A DNA stretch of 64,000 nt from Micromonospora cremea (GCF_900143515.1 NZ_FSQT01000001.1:496001-560000); one strand, 5' to 3'; counted from the first letter of the stretch, positions 46,807 through 55,464 are shown. Made by a program: numbers and translations. Notes: a model not told the origin generated them from the letters alone.

Positions 46807-46874
46807 GTCTGCCAGTTCTTCTGAGGCACCGCAGGTCACGCGCAAGGTGGTGCCTCAGAACAACTGGCAGACGA
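46807..46874. repeat. 25-bp inverted repeat formed by two facing end sites
   Basis: 46807-46831 and 46850-46874 are reverse complements with one mismatch, separated by 18 bases. Each arm contains TGCCAGTT...TGAGGCACC, the putative TnsB-binding site. It may also act as a hairpin terminator for the gene ending at 46785. Confidence 0.8.
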
Positions 46875-46876
46875 CA
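46851..46876 (-). repeat. Right terminal inverted repeat
   Basis: Inverted match (22 of 26) to 44006-44031, ending in ACA directly before the second GAGGG. Confidence 0.85.
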
Positions 46877-46881
46877 GAGGG
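46877..46881. repeat. Target-site duplication, right copy (GAGGG)
   Basis: Identical to 44001-44005. Confidence 0.8.
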
Positions 46882-47469
46882 CCAGGACCTGCTGGCATGT
46901 CTGGTGAGAAGCGGGTCTGCATGCGGCAGCGCGGTGGGACCGTTCCGGTCGGTGGTGGACATGGTGCCGTGACCGTGGACATGCGCTCGGGTTCGACGGC
47001 GGGGCTTCCTGGGTCGCAGCCAAGGTCCTCATCTCGACTAGGCCGGGGCCTGGAGCGTGGAGTCAGCGTCCGTCGGGGCACAGGTAGTGGTACCAGTCGA
47101 TCGACAGGTCGACGGTGTCGATGCCCAGCAGAATCGCGGTCCTGCAGGCGCCGAAGGTGTCCTTGAAGGAACCGATGCCCGGCAACACCGGAAACAAGTA
47201 GCCGCCACGGCGGCCGACGGCGGGCCCGTACCGGATCACCGGTGCGGGTCCGCCCGCCGTATCCGCTCCCGCCACCGGCCGGTCGCGACGGCCCGTGGCG
47301 GTTGGCCTCGGTGCCGCGGCCGGTTCCCGGCACGTACACCACCAGCCGAGGGGTGGCTCGCCCACCTGCTTGCCGGCCAGCAGTGGGTCAGCATGGTTGC
47401 ACGGGTCGCTGTGCTCCGGCTGGGATGCGCGACCCTGCCCTAATCCCGCTGATGCCACCGGCCGGCAGT
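46882..47469. other. Right flank of the element, no recognised gene
   Basis: A minus-strand frame ending at 47063 carries the coherent-looking peptide FPVLPGIGSFKDTFGACRTAI...DWYHYLCPD, but its upstream part is low quality and I cannot assign it. Probably decayed sequence. Confidence 0.35.
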
Positions 47470-47900
47470 TGACGGTCAGACGCGTGGCGGTCAACGCCGG
47501 CACCTACAAGACGTTGATGGGGTGGGCCGCCCGCTGGCCGCAGCGGCGGTCTGCCGTGGAAGGCGCCGCCGGTCTCGGCCGCGGCATCGCCCAGCTGCTC
47601 GTCGGTGGCGGCGAAGACGTCGTCGACGTGCCGGCCACGCTCGCCGCTCGCGCCCGGCTGCTGGACACCGGCGGTGCCCGCAAGAGCGATCCCGCCGACG
47701 CCGCCAGCGTCGCGCACGCCGCGATGCGCCACAAGCGGTTGCGCGCGGTGGTCGCCGAGGACCACACCACCCAGCTGCGGCTGCTGGCCGAACGCCGTGA
47801 CGACCCGGCCGGTGAACGCATTCGCGTCCTCAACCGCCTGCACGTCCTGGTCCGCGACCTGATTCCCGGCGGCGCGCCGCCGAATCCTCCACTTAAGGAC
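47470..47900 (+). pseudogene. IS110-family transposase fragment
   Basis: GLGRGIAQLLVGGGEDVVDVP, ARARLLDTGGARKSDPADAASVA, LRAVVAEDHTTQLRLLAERR and RVLNRLHVLVRDLIPGG follow the IS110 DEDD-transposase N-terminal region. Both the start and the C-terminal half are missing. It is a different IS110 subtype from the 19 kb fragment. Confidence 0.78.
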
Positions 47901-48139
47901 GCCCGGCCGACCGCTCGGTCAGTCCCTCGGATGGAGCGGCGCCACATCCATCCAGCCAGTTCACTGGATAACGGCTCGCGTTCGCAGCCGGCTCGATACT
48001 CTCGGCTTCGGGATCCACACGGACATCCGGAGCCACTCGATCGGCGAGATCGCCGGTGACGCGGGCGATCGACGTCCCGGCGCGCAGCCGGCTCTCGCCA
48101 CGACTGGCGCCGGGGACCTCTCAGGCCGATAGGAGCGCC

Positions 48140-48733
48140 ATGCCCGGGAAGTTACGATCGCCTGTCCTGCACCTCGTCGTTTGCCACGCCGAGCCCGCTG
48201 TCGAGCTCGGACCGTTCATCACGGCCTGCCAGGAGTTGAGGTGGGAGGTCCACCTCATCGCCACCCCGGACGCGGTCGACTCGATCGACCGGGACGGGCT
48301 CGCCGATCTCACCCACCATCCGGTACGCGAGGACGACCAGCCGGAGACGCTCCATCCCCTGCCGCCGGCCGACGCCTTCGCCGTCGTGCCGGCCAGCTTC
48401 GACCTGGTGAACAAGTGGGCGTACGGCCTCAACGACAACCTGGGCCTGCGGCTGCTCAACGAGGCGATCGCCGTCGGCCTGCCGGTCGTCGCCGTGCCGG
48501 CCCCGGAGCCGGCGCTCGCCCGGCACCCCGCCTTCCTGGAGAGCCTGGAGCGGCTGCGGCACTGGGGCGTGACGGTGACCCGGCCCGCCGAGCCCTCCGA
48601 GGTCGCCGACCCGGTTCCGTGGCACGCCGCCGTACAGGTGATCTCCGCCTGGACGCGGTTCGCCCGGGTCCCCGGACAGCCCACCGGAGAGCGACAGCGC
48701 ACCGCCGACAACTTGGCGCGGCAGTCCGGCTAG
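48140..48733 (+). CDS. Flavoprotein (PPC decarboxylase/UbiX-like fold)
   Basis: 197 residues from the ATG at 48140, with AGGAG just upstream. LHLVVCHAEPAVELGPFI opens a Rossmann-like flavoprotein; TPDAVDSIDRDGLADLTHHPVR, ADAFAVVPASFDLVNKWAYGLNDNLGLRLLNEAIAVGLPVVAVP continue the FMN-binding fold of the phosphopantothenoylcysteine decarboxylase / flavin prenyltransferase superfamily, including the conserved Asn-containing strand. Substrate unknown; actinobacteria often have such stand-alone flavoproteins. It appears intact, but its surroundings are decayed IS sequence on both sides. Confidence 0.7.
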   Translation: MPGKLRSPVLHLVVCHAEPAVELGPFITACQELRWEVHLIATPDAVDSIDRDGLADLTHHPVREDDQPETLHPLPPADAFAVVPASFDLVNKWAYGLNDNLGLRLLNEAIAVGLPVVAVPAPEPALARHPAFLESLERLRHWGVTVTRPAEPSEVADPVPWHAAVQVISAWTRFARVPGQPTGERQRTADNLARQSG

Positions 48734-48843
48734 CGCCTCATCATGCAGCCTTGAACGGGTAGTCCGGGTGGCGGATCTTGGAGTTGATGGCGAATCCGGA
48801 TTTCGGTTGGGCGCGGTAGATGCGCCAACGGATGTACGCGCCG

Positions 48844-49046
48844 TCGGACCGTCGAACTCCGCCGCAGCACCTCGGGTAGGCAAAGACGAACGCGGTGGCG
48901 GTTGGCCTTCATGGAGCGCGCCGGTGTGCCGTGATCCGGGACGCTGATCCCACGGGCAACGCCCTGACCAGGCACTTCTGGTTGGAGACCTCTTCGGCGG
49001 GCCCGAAGGCCTCAGCGATGGTGGCTTGCGCTTCGCGGGCGACGTC
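48844..49046. repeat. 203-bp direct repeat, copy 1
   Basis: About 98% identical (4 differences seen) to 53745-53947 in the same orientation. Neither copy encodes anything I recognise. Just left of it (48750-48843, minus strand) is a frame ending GAYIRWRIYRAQPKSGFAIN, which may be the tail of a transposase. Confidence 0.8.
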
Positions 49047-49154
49047 TGCTCATGGCCGATGAGCGAGCACGTCGTTCCGTCCACCCTGCCGAGAACCATT
49101 GCGAGTGGCCGGCACCGGACGGCTGGTTGATCGGCCACCGTTCACCGGAAGGAA

Positions 49155-49700
49155 ATGACCCCATGTCGCTGCCCCACTCCCACGCTGCACAGCCCTCGCC
49201 TTCGCCTGCGTCCCGTCAACGACGCGGATGCAAACGATCTCATCGTGTTGCAGCGCAGCGCCTACGTGCTGCGCTGCTGGGACGCGCCACCGTGGAGCGA
49301 TCGCGTGCGCGGCGAGCGGTTCATCACGGCTTGCCGGCAGATGGCAGAGGAGGCACCGGGGCGCGCTGACTTGCCTTTCCTCCTCAGGGATCTGTGGATA
49401 GGGCTTGCGGCCGGTCGTTCCGGGGCGGGACGCCCGTTCGAGCGAGGGTGGCCATGGGTACGCCGGCGATGCTCAAGGCCGTTGCTGGGAGACGGCGCGG
49501 CGGTATTCGAACCGCGCGGTATTCCTCCAACGGCCACCTCCGGTCGGAGGAAGGCTGCGGCTCAGGCGGGCATGTCGGTGGCTGGAATTACGTGCTCGTA
49601 TGGCTGCACGGATGGACGACGCGGGCGACATCGCATCTGCCGTGCGGGCGACTGCTCTGCGTGCAGGCCGGCATGCCCCGGGGTCTTCGCTCAGATCGGC
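49155..49700 (+). pseudogene. Decayed GNAT acetyltransferase gene
   Basis: The first ~60 residues (TLHSPRLRLRPVNDADANDLIVLQRSAY) are a typical GNAT start, but the acetyl-CoA-binding half is scrambled over other frames. No intact product expected. Confidence 0.5.
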
Positions 49701-49780
49701 TGATCGGAGCCTGCGGGTATGCCGACACTGGCCATCGCGTAGGAAGGCCCCCCGCGGGCTCCGGCAGGTACCCTTGGTCG

Positions 49781-50560
49781 GTGTTTTCGCCTCAGGGTCC
49801 GTCTCTGCGTGAACTCTGCATCCAGGCGTTGTCCTCGGTCGAGCGCGGCTATGACCTGCTAGCTCCGAAGTTTGACCACACGCCCTTTCGCACGCCGGAT
49901 AGCTTTCTCGGCGCGACCGCCGACGCGCTGTCCGAACTCGGGCCGTTCGATCATGGGCTGGACGTGTGCTGCGGTACCGGCGCGGGCATGCTGGTTCTCA
50001 GGTCTGTGTGCCAAGGAGGCATCACGGGCGTGGACTTCAGCGCTGGCATGCTCGCGCAGGCGCGGAGCGCTCACCCGGACGCCACGTGGGTTCGGGCCGA
50101 CGCTCGGGCCCTGCCATTCACTGAGTACTTCAACCTCGCCGTCAGCTTCGGAGCGCTCGGGCACTTTCTGCCAACCGAGCGACCGGCACTCTTCGAGGGG
50201 GTGTACCGCGCGCTGCGGCCCGGCGGGCTCTTCGCCTTGCCGATCGGCGCACCGCCGCCCCTGGCCTCGGTCTCGCACTTGGCCACGCTCGGATTCGACC
50301 TGGCCATGCGGGTACGCAATGCCGTGTGGCGACCGCCGTTCGTAATGTACTACCGCACCAGCCCGCTGCCCGCACTCCGCGACAACCTGACAGCGGCTGG
50401 CTTTACCGTGACGGCCGTCGCCTTGACCGTCCTGGGCCGGCGCCGGGACGGCAGCTCACGGTGCACGCTGATCCTCGCGCGTAAGCCGGCAGACCTCACG
50501 GATGCCCACTCGCGGACCATGTCGCCGCCTTTGGTCCGGGATTGCGTCACATCCACCTAA
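49781..50560 (+). CDS. Class I SAM-dependent methyltransferase
   Basis: 259 residues from the GTG at 49781. SAM motif I is GLDVCCGTGAGMLVL, followed by the acidic-loop strand GITGVDFSAGMLAQAR, ADARALPF and FNLAVSFGALGHF, and the post-motif strand ALRPGGLFALPIG. These define a methyltransferase_11/25-type fold. Substrate unknown. A longer frame begins far upstream (49394), but that part is overlapped by the GNAT remnant and looks noncoding, so the GTG is preferred. It stands alone between decayed sequence and the TetR gene. Confidence 0.72.
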   Translation: MFSPQGPSLRELCIQALSSVERGYDLLAPKFDHTPFRTPDSFLGATADALSELGPFDHGLDVCCGTGAGMLVLRSVCQGGITGVDFSAGMLAQARSAHPDATWVRADARALPFTEYFNLAVSFGALGHFLPTERPALFEGVYRALRPGGLFALPIGAPPPLASVSHLATLGFDLAMRVRNAVWRPPFVMYYRTSPLPALRDNLTAAGFTVTAVALTVLGRRRDGSSRCTLILARKPADLTDAHSRTMSPPLVRDCVTST

Positions 50561-50819
50561 CCGACGGCCGTCCGGATTAACAGACATCCGCTCATGCCGA
50601 TGTGCGGATGCTCGATCAAGCACTGGAAGGTGCATCGGGCAGCCCGGCCGCTGCGGTCAGGTAGCGTCGCTGGCCCAGCGCGTCGGCGACGTCCAGGCGT
50701 TCACAGCCGACTCGACCACCCGCGTAGTGAGGAACTCCCGCAGCGGTACCGCGTCGCCTTGACGACGATTCGGTCGATCGGTGCCTGCCAGGGGCGCACC
50801 TGATCCACGAGGCTGGCGG

Positions 50820-51356
50820 TCAGTCGCGCTTCAGGCCGGCGAAGACGACCGCGAGCGTACGGGCTTGCAGCTGCTCGTCCCATCCACCCTGCAGGGCGCC
50901 CTGACACACGCTGGCAAGGAGCGCCATCACCTCGGGTAGCCGTACCGAGTCGGCGACGGCTCCGGCGGCCTGGGCCTGTTCCAGCAGCCTGCCCACCGCC
51001 TCCTCCAGGTGACCTACCGCGTCCGGAAGCCGGATGTCCACCCCGGACCCGGCGAGCAGGTCGACGACGGTCTTCTTTGCCGCGGCCTGCGCCACCATGT
51101 GCGTGAAGAACGCGAAGAGGTCATGTTTTCCGGCCTCCTCGACGAGCTGCGCGAGCAGTCGCTTCATGATCGCGGCGAGCAGGTCGTGCTTGGTGGGGAA
51201 GTGACGAAAGACCGTGCCGATGGCAACGCCGGCCCTCCGGGCCACCTCCTCGGTGGAGGCGCGGGTGCCGAACTCGGCGAAGACCGCCTCGGCGGCGTCC
51301 AGGATGCGTGCCCGGTTGCGCTGCGCGTCGGCACGCAGCGGCGACCCCTCTACCAA
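50820..51356 (-). CDS. TetR-family repressor, divergent from an NTF2-like gene
   Basis: About 178 residues. The N-terminal helix-turn-helix is clear: RNRARILDAAEAVFAEFG, STEEVARRAGVAIGTVFRHFPTKHDLLAAI. The C-terminal ligand domain is typical in length. I favour the TTG at 51356 (GGAG seven bases upstream) over the ATG at 51407: the latter leaves only 16 bp before the divergent gene and would place an operator-like palindrome inside the coding sequence. With the TTG start both palindromes lie between the genes. Inferred: it represses itself and the NTF2-like gene until a ligand binds. Confidence 0.78.
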   Translation of the reverse strand: MVEGSPLRADAQRNRARILDAAEAVFAEFGTRASTEEVARRAGVAIGTVFRHFPTKHDLLAAIMKRLLAQLVEEAGKHDLFAFFTHMVAQAAAKKTVVDLLAGSGVDIRLPDAVGHLEEAVGRLLEQAQAAGAVADSVRLPEVMALLASVCQGALQGGWDEQLQARTLAVVFAGLKRD

Positions 51357-51357
51357 A

Positions 51358-51373
51358 GTGAGTCTCCACTCAT
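51358..51373 (-). promoter_or_regulatory. TetR operator-like palindrome, site 2
   Basis: On the minus strand ATGAGTGGAGACTCAC; shares ATGAGT-N4-ACTC with the second palindrome 34 bp away. Confidence 0.55.
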
Positions 51374-51391
51374 TATTCTCGGTCGTGCAAG

Positions 51392-51407
51392 TCGAGTCAT
51401 GACTCAT
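51392..51407 (-). promoter_or_regulatory. TetR operator-like palindrome, site 1
   Basis: On the minus strand ATGAGTCATGACTCGA, containing the perfect palindrome GAGTCATGACTC (51395-51406). It lies just upstream of the NTF2-like gene's ribosome-binding site. Confidence 0.6.
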
Positions 51408-51423
51408 TATCCAGGAGGACGAC

Positions 51424-51828
51424 ATGACACCAAGCGAGATCTTCGACAGCATGCGCGCCCGGTGGCTCGCGAACCTGCCCACCTGCGAGGCAGACTCGCT
51501 CGCCGACGACGTGGTGATCGAGACACCGTTCGCCGCACCCGGCCGCCCTACACGTACCGAGGGGAAGCAACGGGTCCTTGAGTACACGCAAGCGGGCCGG
51601 GCGGTGTTCCCGGTCCGGTTCGACGACTGCCGCAACGTGGTCGTGCACGAGACCGCTGACCCCGAGGTGATCGTGGTCGAGTACGAACTGGTCGGCACGC
51701 ATACGGCGACCGGGGTAACCGCCTCGGCGCCGTTCATCGGGGTGCTGCGGACCCGGGACGGCAAACTGGCCCACTGGCGCGAGTATCAGCACACCCTCGC
51801 CATCGCTCAGGCCGTCGGTCAGGCATAG
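51424..51828 (+). CDS. NTF2/SnoaL-like small protein
   Basis: 134 residues from the ATG at 51424, with AGGAGG at 51413-51418. TPSEIFDSMRARWLANLPTCEADSLADDVVIETPF and VIVVEYELVGTHTATG...PFIGVLRTRDGKLAHWREYQHT form the cone-shaped NTF2-like fold of SnoaL/ketosteroid-isomerase relatives, which bind small hydrophobic ligands. The enzyme function cannot be told. It is divergently transcribed from the TetR gene with two shared operators between, so the TetR ligand may be its substrate (inference). Confidence 0.72.
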   Translation: MTPSEIFDSMRARWLANLPTCEADSLADDVVIETPFAAPGRPTRTEGKQRVLEYTQAGRAVFPVRFDDCRNVVVHETADPEVIVVEYELVGTHTATGVTASAPFIGVLRTRDGKLAHWREYQHTLAIAQAVGQA

Positions 51829-51905
51829 CCCCGGATCAAGATCAGGCTGCCCATGGCGATGAAGATGAGCGGGGCCAGCCGGTAGCCCCAGCGCTGCACA
51901 CCGTT
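51819..51905 (-). pseudogene. C-terminal scrap of a cadmium-resistance-type transporter
   Basis: The last 28 codons (VQRWGYRLAPLIFIAMGSLIL) resemble the final membrane helix of CadD-like transporters; nothing upstream continues it. It overlaps the 3' end of the NTF2-like gene by 10 bp. Confidence 0.45.
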
Positions 51906-52084
51906 GTGCCCGGCACCGGGCGTACCTTTGATCAGCGCTTGGCGATCGCCTTGCGGTAGTCGGCGTTCAGGCGCTGCCCCGCTCGGCGGACGCTGGAGCT
52001 TGTTGACCGGGTCGAAAGCATCCGTCATGCCGCTGACCGCGTGGTCAGCCATCGACGGCGACCCTTTCTCCCTACGCTGGCAGT

Positions 52085-52522
52085 ATGGCCACGTGGACAT
52101 GGTCGGATGCCTGGGTCTTTTCGTCGATCAAGGGCACCGGTCCGGACGATGGTTACAGGCTGAGCGAGATCCTCATGACGGCCGACACCATCAATCACGC
52201 CGTCCTGACCGAAGCCGAGTTCACCCGTGCAGTGCCCCGCCTTCTGGCCGTGGGCCTAATCGGGGCCGATGCCGAAGCCGACCGCTACTGGCTTACTGAG
52301 ACCGGTCGGGCGCTGTACCGACAGCGGATGAAACGACGCGGCCTGTTCGGCTGGATGGACGCGATCCCTCCGGCGTTGGGCCGACTCGGCGAGCCGCAGG
52401 ACAGCGCTTGGTCTCTGCCCGCGGGTGCCTTCGACCAGGCGGTTCGTGAGTACCTCAAGCAGGCCAAGCAGACCCTCAAACGGCTGGGCGGTCCAACAGT
52501 CCAAGATCCGCCACTGTCGTGA
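52085..52522 (+). CDS. Hypothetical protein, winged-helix-like
   Basis: 145 residues from the ATG at 52085. ILMTADTINHAVLTEAEFTRAVPRLLAVGLIGADAEADRYWLTETGRALY reads like a winged-helix module (recognition helix followed by a beta wing and 'LTETGR'), as in PadR/MarR-like small regulators. The remaining ~70 residues are helical. The DNA-binding role is inferred. No partner gene is evident. It appears intact. Confidence 0.55.
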   Translation: MATWTWSDAWVFSSIKGTGPDDGYRLSEILMTADTINHAVLTEAEFTRAVPRLLAVGLIGADAEADRYWLTETGRALYRQRMKRRGLFGWMDAIPPALGRLGEPQDSAWSLPAGAFDQAVREYLKQAKQTLKRLGGPTVQDPPLS

Positions 52523-52596
52523 TGCAGCTTCTCGGTTACTCGAAGCGCCTCCCTGACGCGTGGACGCAGCCTCCAACGGACGTACTCTCCGCTGCC

Positions 52597-53137
52597 CGCG
52601 ACCGGGGCCCGGGATCTGCTGGCCGCACTCGCTGGAGAGGAGCGGCTGGCCGCGGATCCGGCCGCTACCTCCACGTTGGTCGGCCTCTGCGGCGGTCTGA
52701 TGCTGGCGTTGCGAGTCGCCGGCTCGCGGCTTGCCCGGTGGCCATCGATGCCGGTGGCCGCACTGGTCAGCCAACTCGACAACAGCCGGGACCGGTTGGA
52801 CCTGCTGGCCTACGAGGACCTGTCGGTACGGGCCAGCCTGGCGAAGGGCGTGGCCGCCGTCCGCACCGACGACGAGGTGGCGGGTCGGCTGCTCGAACTG
52901 CTCGGTGCGTCACCCGACGCGCCGATCGTGGTGGAGCGGACCGCCGCGCAGCTCGGCGCGTCCGCGCAGCGGGTGCGTCAAGCCCTTGAGCACCTTGCCG
53001 ACGCGCACCTGGTCCAACGGGAAGGGCCCGGCGGCTACCGGCTGCCAGCGTTGGTCCGCGACTATGCCGCCGAACTGGCCGCGACGCCGTCCACGCCACC
53101 GCTGATTGGCTGGCGGGGCGACCCGGCCGCGGCCTGA
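52597..53137 (+). pseudogene. Fragment of an AfsR/SARP-type regulator (NB-ARC part)
   Basis: GARDLLAALAGEERLAADP, TLVGLCGGLMLALRVAGSRLA and the following helices match the GLPLAL region of the STAND/NB-ARC ATPase in AfsR-like regulators, with a winged-helix segment after it (TAAQLGASAQRVRQALEHLADAHLV). The P-loop, the SARP DNA-binding domain and the C-terminal repeats are all missing. No plausible start is visible. Confidence 0.6.
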
Positions 53138-53744
53138 CGGCCCCACCTCTCGGCCGCGTCCACCGGAGGCAAGCGAGGGCGTCGCTTATGTAAGCAGGCT
53201 TTCGGCAGCCGGGCCCAGGCACGGCGCCCGACCAGCGCTTGTGCCAGTTAAGGCACTGGGCTGGCAGCGCCCGATCCGTCGGCGGTAGGCGGCTCGGTGC
53301 GAGCCCGGTTCGGGGGAGCAGGTCGGGAGCAGCCGGGTGCCCTGAACGGCCTTGAACAGCGTCCAACGGCATCGGACGGTGCTCACCTGCACCCACGCCT
53401 GCCTGTGGCTTCACGTTTCCGCAGCTCAGAGAGGCTGCGGCGTCCTGTTTCACACGGAGTGCTCAACGACTTTAACCAGACGGCAACTGCTGTCTATCTG
53501 GCCTGGTGGGGGAGCGTGAGCAGGTCAGGGCGGTAACGACCGGGTGCAGCGGCTGGGCCTTGCGTTGGGAGCAGATTGGGTGCAGACCAGCGAAGTGGTC
53601 ACCCGATCGAAGAGCTCACCCGGCCGTATCGCAGTGAAGCTGCTGAGCAGCAACGACGCCGCGCTCCGGGGCGCTTGACCTCCCAGTGACGTCCGAAGTG
53701 GTCACCTGTCGCTGCTCCCAAGACGGCTAGCGCCGTCCGACATC
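53138..53744. other. Stretch without a supported gene; contains an imperfect repeat of 58.6 kb
   Basis: 53312-53456 resembles 58598-58740 (shared GGGGAGCAGGT...GGGAGCA...CCGGGTGC...CTGAACGG and GCGGCGTCCTG.TTCACAC). The right edge TTTCACACGG resembles the tRNA-Val anticodon region. Otherwise nothing is seen. Confidence 0.5.
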
Positions 53745-53947
53745 TCGGACCGTCGAACTCCGCCGCAGCACCTCGGGTAGGCATAGACAAACGCGGTTGC
53801 GGTTGGCCTTCATGGAGCGCGCCGGTGTGCCGTTATCCGGGACGCTGATCCCACGGGCAACGCCCTGACCAGGCACTTCTGGTTGGAGACCTCTTCGGCG
53901 GGCCCGAAGGCCTCAGCGATGGTGGCTTGCGCTTCGCGGGCGACGTC
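53745..53947. repeat. 203-bp direct repeat, copy 2
   Basis: About 98% identical to 48844-49046, same orientation. Confidence 0.8.
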
Positions 53948-54009
53948 GCCGACGGCGATTTCTGACCCGCCGGTACGTGTGGGTTGATCTCAGGCCCGCC
54001 GGCTGGCGC

Positions 54010-54043
54010 GGTGCCGCCCCGGTCTGCCGAGCGGGGCGGCACC
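54010..54043 (-). terminator. Hairpin terminator of the PhoX gene
   Basis: Perfect 11-bp arms GGTGCCGCCCC and GGGGCGGCACC around a 12-base loop, 18 bp beyond the stop of the minus-strand gene. Confidence 0.75.
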
Positions 54044-54060
54044 ATGCTGTCATGCGGTGA

Positions 54061-55464
54061 TCACTGCTCGGCGTTGCTCGGCTGACCCCACGGCCCGGTG
54101 ATGGCGAACACGTAGCCAGGGGTCTGGATGTTGGCGTAGAGGATCTTGCCGTCCTCGCTGAACGTCGGGCCGGTGAACTCGCTCGTGTTGAGCTCGTTGC
54201 GGCCGATCGGGTAGGCCTTGCCCTCGTCGGTGACGCCGACCAGGTGCGAGAGACCCTCGCCGTCCTCGGCCAGGATCACCCCACCGTACGGGGAGACGGT
54301 GATGTTGTCCGGACCATCGTAGTTGGTGTCCTGGTCCGGGTCCGGGTTCACGCCGAAGATGGTCTTCAGCGTGATCGTCTCCGACTTCGGGTCGTAGAAC
54401 CACACCTGCCCGTCGTGCTCGTTCACGCTGCCGTCGTCGTGCCGGGCGAAGCTGGCGACGAAGTAGGCCCCACCGTCAGACCACCAGGCGCCCTCAAGCT
54501 TGTGGCTCCGGGTGACCTGGTCGTCGGTGAACTGCTTGCGCACCGAAACGGCTGTCCCGTTGCGGTCGGGCACCTCGACCCACGTCACGTTGTACCGGGT
54601 GCCCGGCTGGGTAGCCTCGGCCAGATCGGCGATGTGCTTGCTGCCCTTGAAGCAGTTCATCGCCTGCAATGTACCGGCGGTGTCGCCGCCCAGGCTGAGC
54701 GCGAGCGCCCGCAGCGCGCCCTTGCCACCGCGGAAGCCGGCCGGCGGGGTCCAGCGGAAGTACAGCCCGTTCGGGCCGCCCGCGTCCTCGGTCTCGTAGA
54801 TCGCGTGGGTGTCCGGGTCGACCGCGACGGCCTCGTGCGCGAACCGGCCGAGGAACTTCAGCGGCACCGGGTTCTTGTTGGCCTCGCGATCGAACGCGTC
54901 GACCTCGAAGACGTACCCGTGGTCCTTCTGGAACGCCCCGCCGGCACGCTGCTCGGTCTCCTCGCAGGTCAACCAGGTGCCCCAGGGGGTAATACCACCG
55001 GCGCAGTTCTGCACCGTGCCAGCCACGCTGACGTACTCGCGGACCCGGTTGCCGTCGGAGTCCACCTCGATGTTGGTGGTGCCGCCGCGCGCACCCGGGT
55101 CGTAGGTCAGGCCCGGCAGGGCTGGCACGCCGTAGGGCTCGTCGCCGCCGATCTCGTGGTTGTTGACCAGGACGCCGCCGTTCTGGCTGCGGAAGAAGCC
55201 GGTGCCGTCGGCGTCGCTCGGGGTCGGCTCGCCCGATTCGAGCAGCGTCACCCCGGCCTGGGCGACGATTTTGTAGGAGAAGCCGGGCGGGAGGGAGAGC
55301 AGCTTGGCCGCGTCCGGAACGAGGGCGCCGTAGCCGACCGACCCGCGGGCGGCCTGGGCGGCACCGGAACCGGCGATCGCCTCGATACTGCCGGCGAAGA
55401 CGATGCCGAGGCCACCCGCCGCGCCGGAGCGCAGCAGGTTGCGACGGGAGATGGAGGAGGTCAA
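54061..55464 (-). CDS. phoX: PhoX-type alkaline phosphatase (DUF839), Tat-exported
   Basis: 467 residues. The TTG at 55464 is chosen because GGAAGGA lies upstream and it directly precedes a twin-arginine signal, SISRRNLLRSGAAGGLGIVFAGS. The mature part has DUF839/PhoX landmarks: LPPGFSYKIVAQAG, GVLVNNHEIGGDEPYG, NCAGGITPWGTWLTCEETE, GRFAHEAVAVDP, HAIYETEDAGG and GGVILAEDGEGLSHLVGV. Family role: metal-dependent phosphate-monoester hydrolysis outside the membrane, usually under phosphate control. A longer frame exists upstream but would bury the Tat signal. A hairpin terminator follows. No Pho box is evident. It appears intact. Confidence 0.83.
   Translation of the reverse strand: MTSSISRRNLLRSGAAGGLGIVFAGSIEAIAGSGAAQAARGSVGYGALVPDAAKLLSLPPGFSYKIVAQAGVTLLESGEPTPSDADGTGFFRSQNGGVLVNNHEIGGDEPYGVPALPGLTYDPGARGGTTNIEVDSDGNRVREYVSVAGTVQNCAGGITPWGTWLTCEETEQRAGGAFQKDHGYVFEVDAFDREANKNPVPLKFLGRFAHEAVAVDPDTHAIYETEDAGGPNGLYFRWTPPAGFRGGKGALRALALSLGGDTAGTLQAMNCFKGSKHIADLAEATQPGTRYNVTWVEVPDRNGTAVSVRKQFTDDQVTRSHKLEGAWWSDGGAYFVASFARHDDGSVNEHDGQVWFYDPKSETITLKTIFGVNPDPDQDTNYDGPDNITVSPYGGVILAEDGEGLSHLVGVTDEGKAYPIGRNELNTSEFTGPTFSEDGKILYANIQTPGYVFAITGPWGQPSNAEQ

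Larger units (their letters stand above)
44006..46876. mobile_element. Tn7-like non-autonomous element, 2,871 bp, with 5-bp target duplication
   Basis: The left end begins TGTCTGCTGCCAGTT and the right end, read inward, TGTCGTCTGCCAGTT; the first 26 bases match at 22 positions. GAGGG occurs directly outside both ends (44001-44005 and 46877-46881), the 5-bp duplication made by Tn7-type transposition. Repeats of the form TGCCAG-N6-TGAGGCA lie inside the ends (44013-44031, 44033-44051, a diverged one at 44064-44082, and 46810-46828), as expected for TnsB-binding sites. It encodes a TnsA-like endonuclease but no TnsB, TnsC or target selector, so it must have moved with help from elsewhere or lost its genes. 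Confidence 0.85.

Noticed and set aside
47063-47503. Minus-strand frame with peptide FPVLPGIGSFKDTFG
   Set aside because: Part looks coding, but there is no start signal, family or neighbour support.
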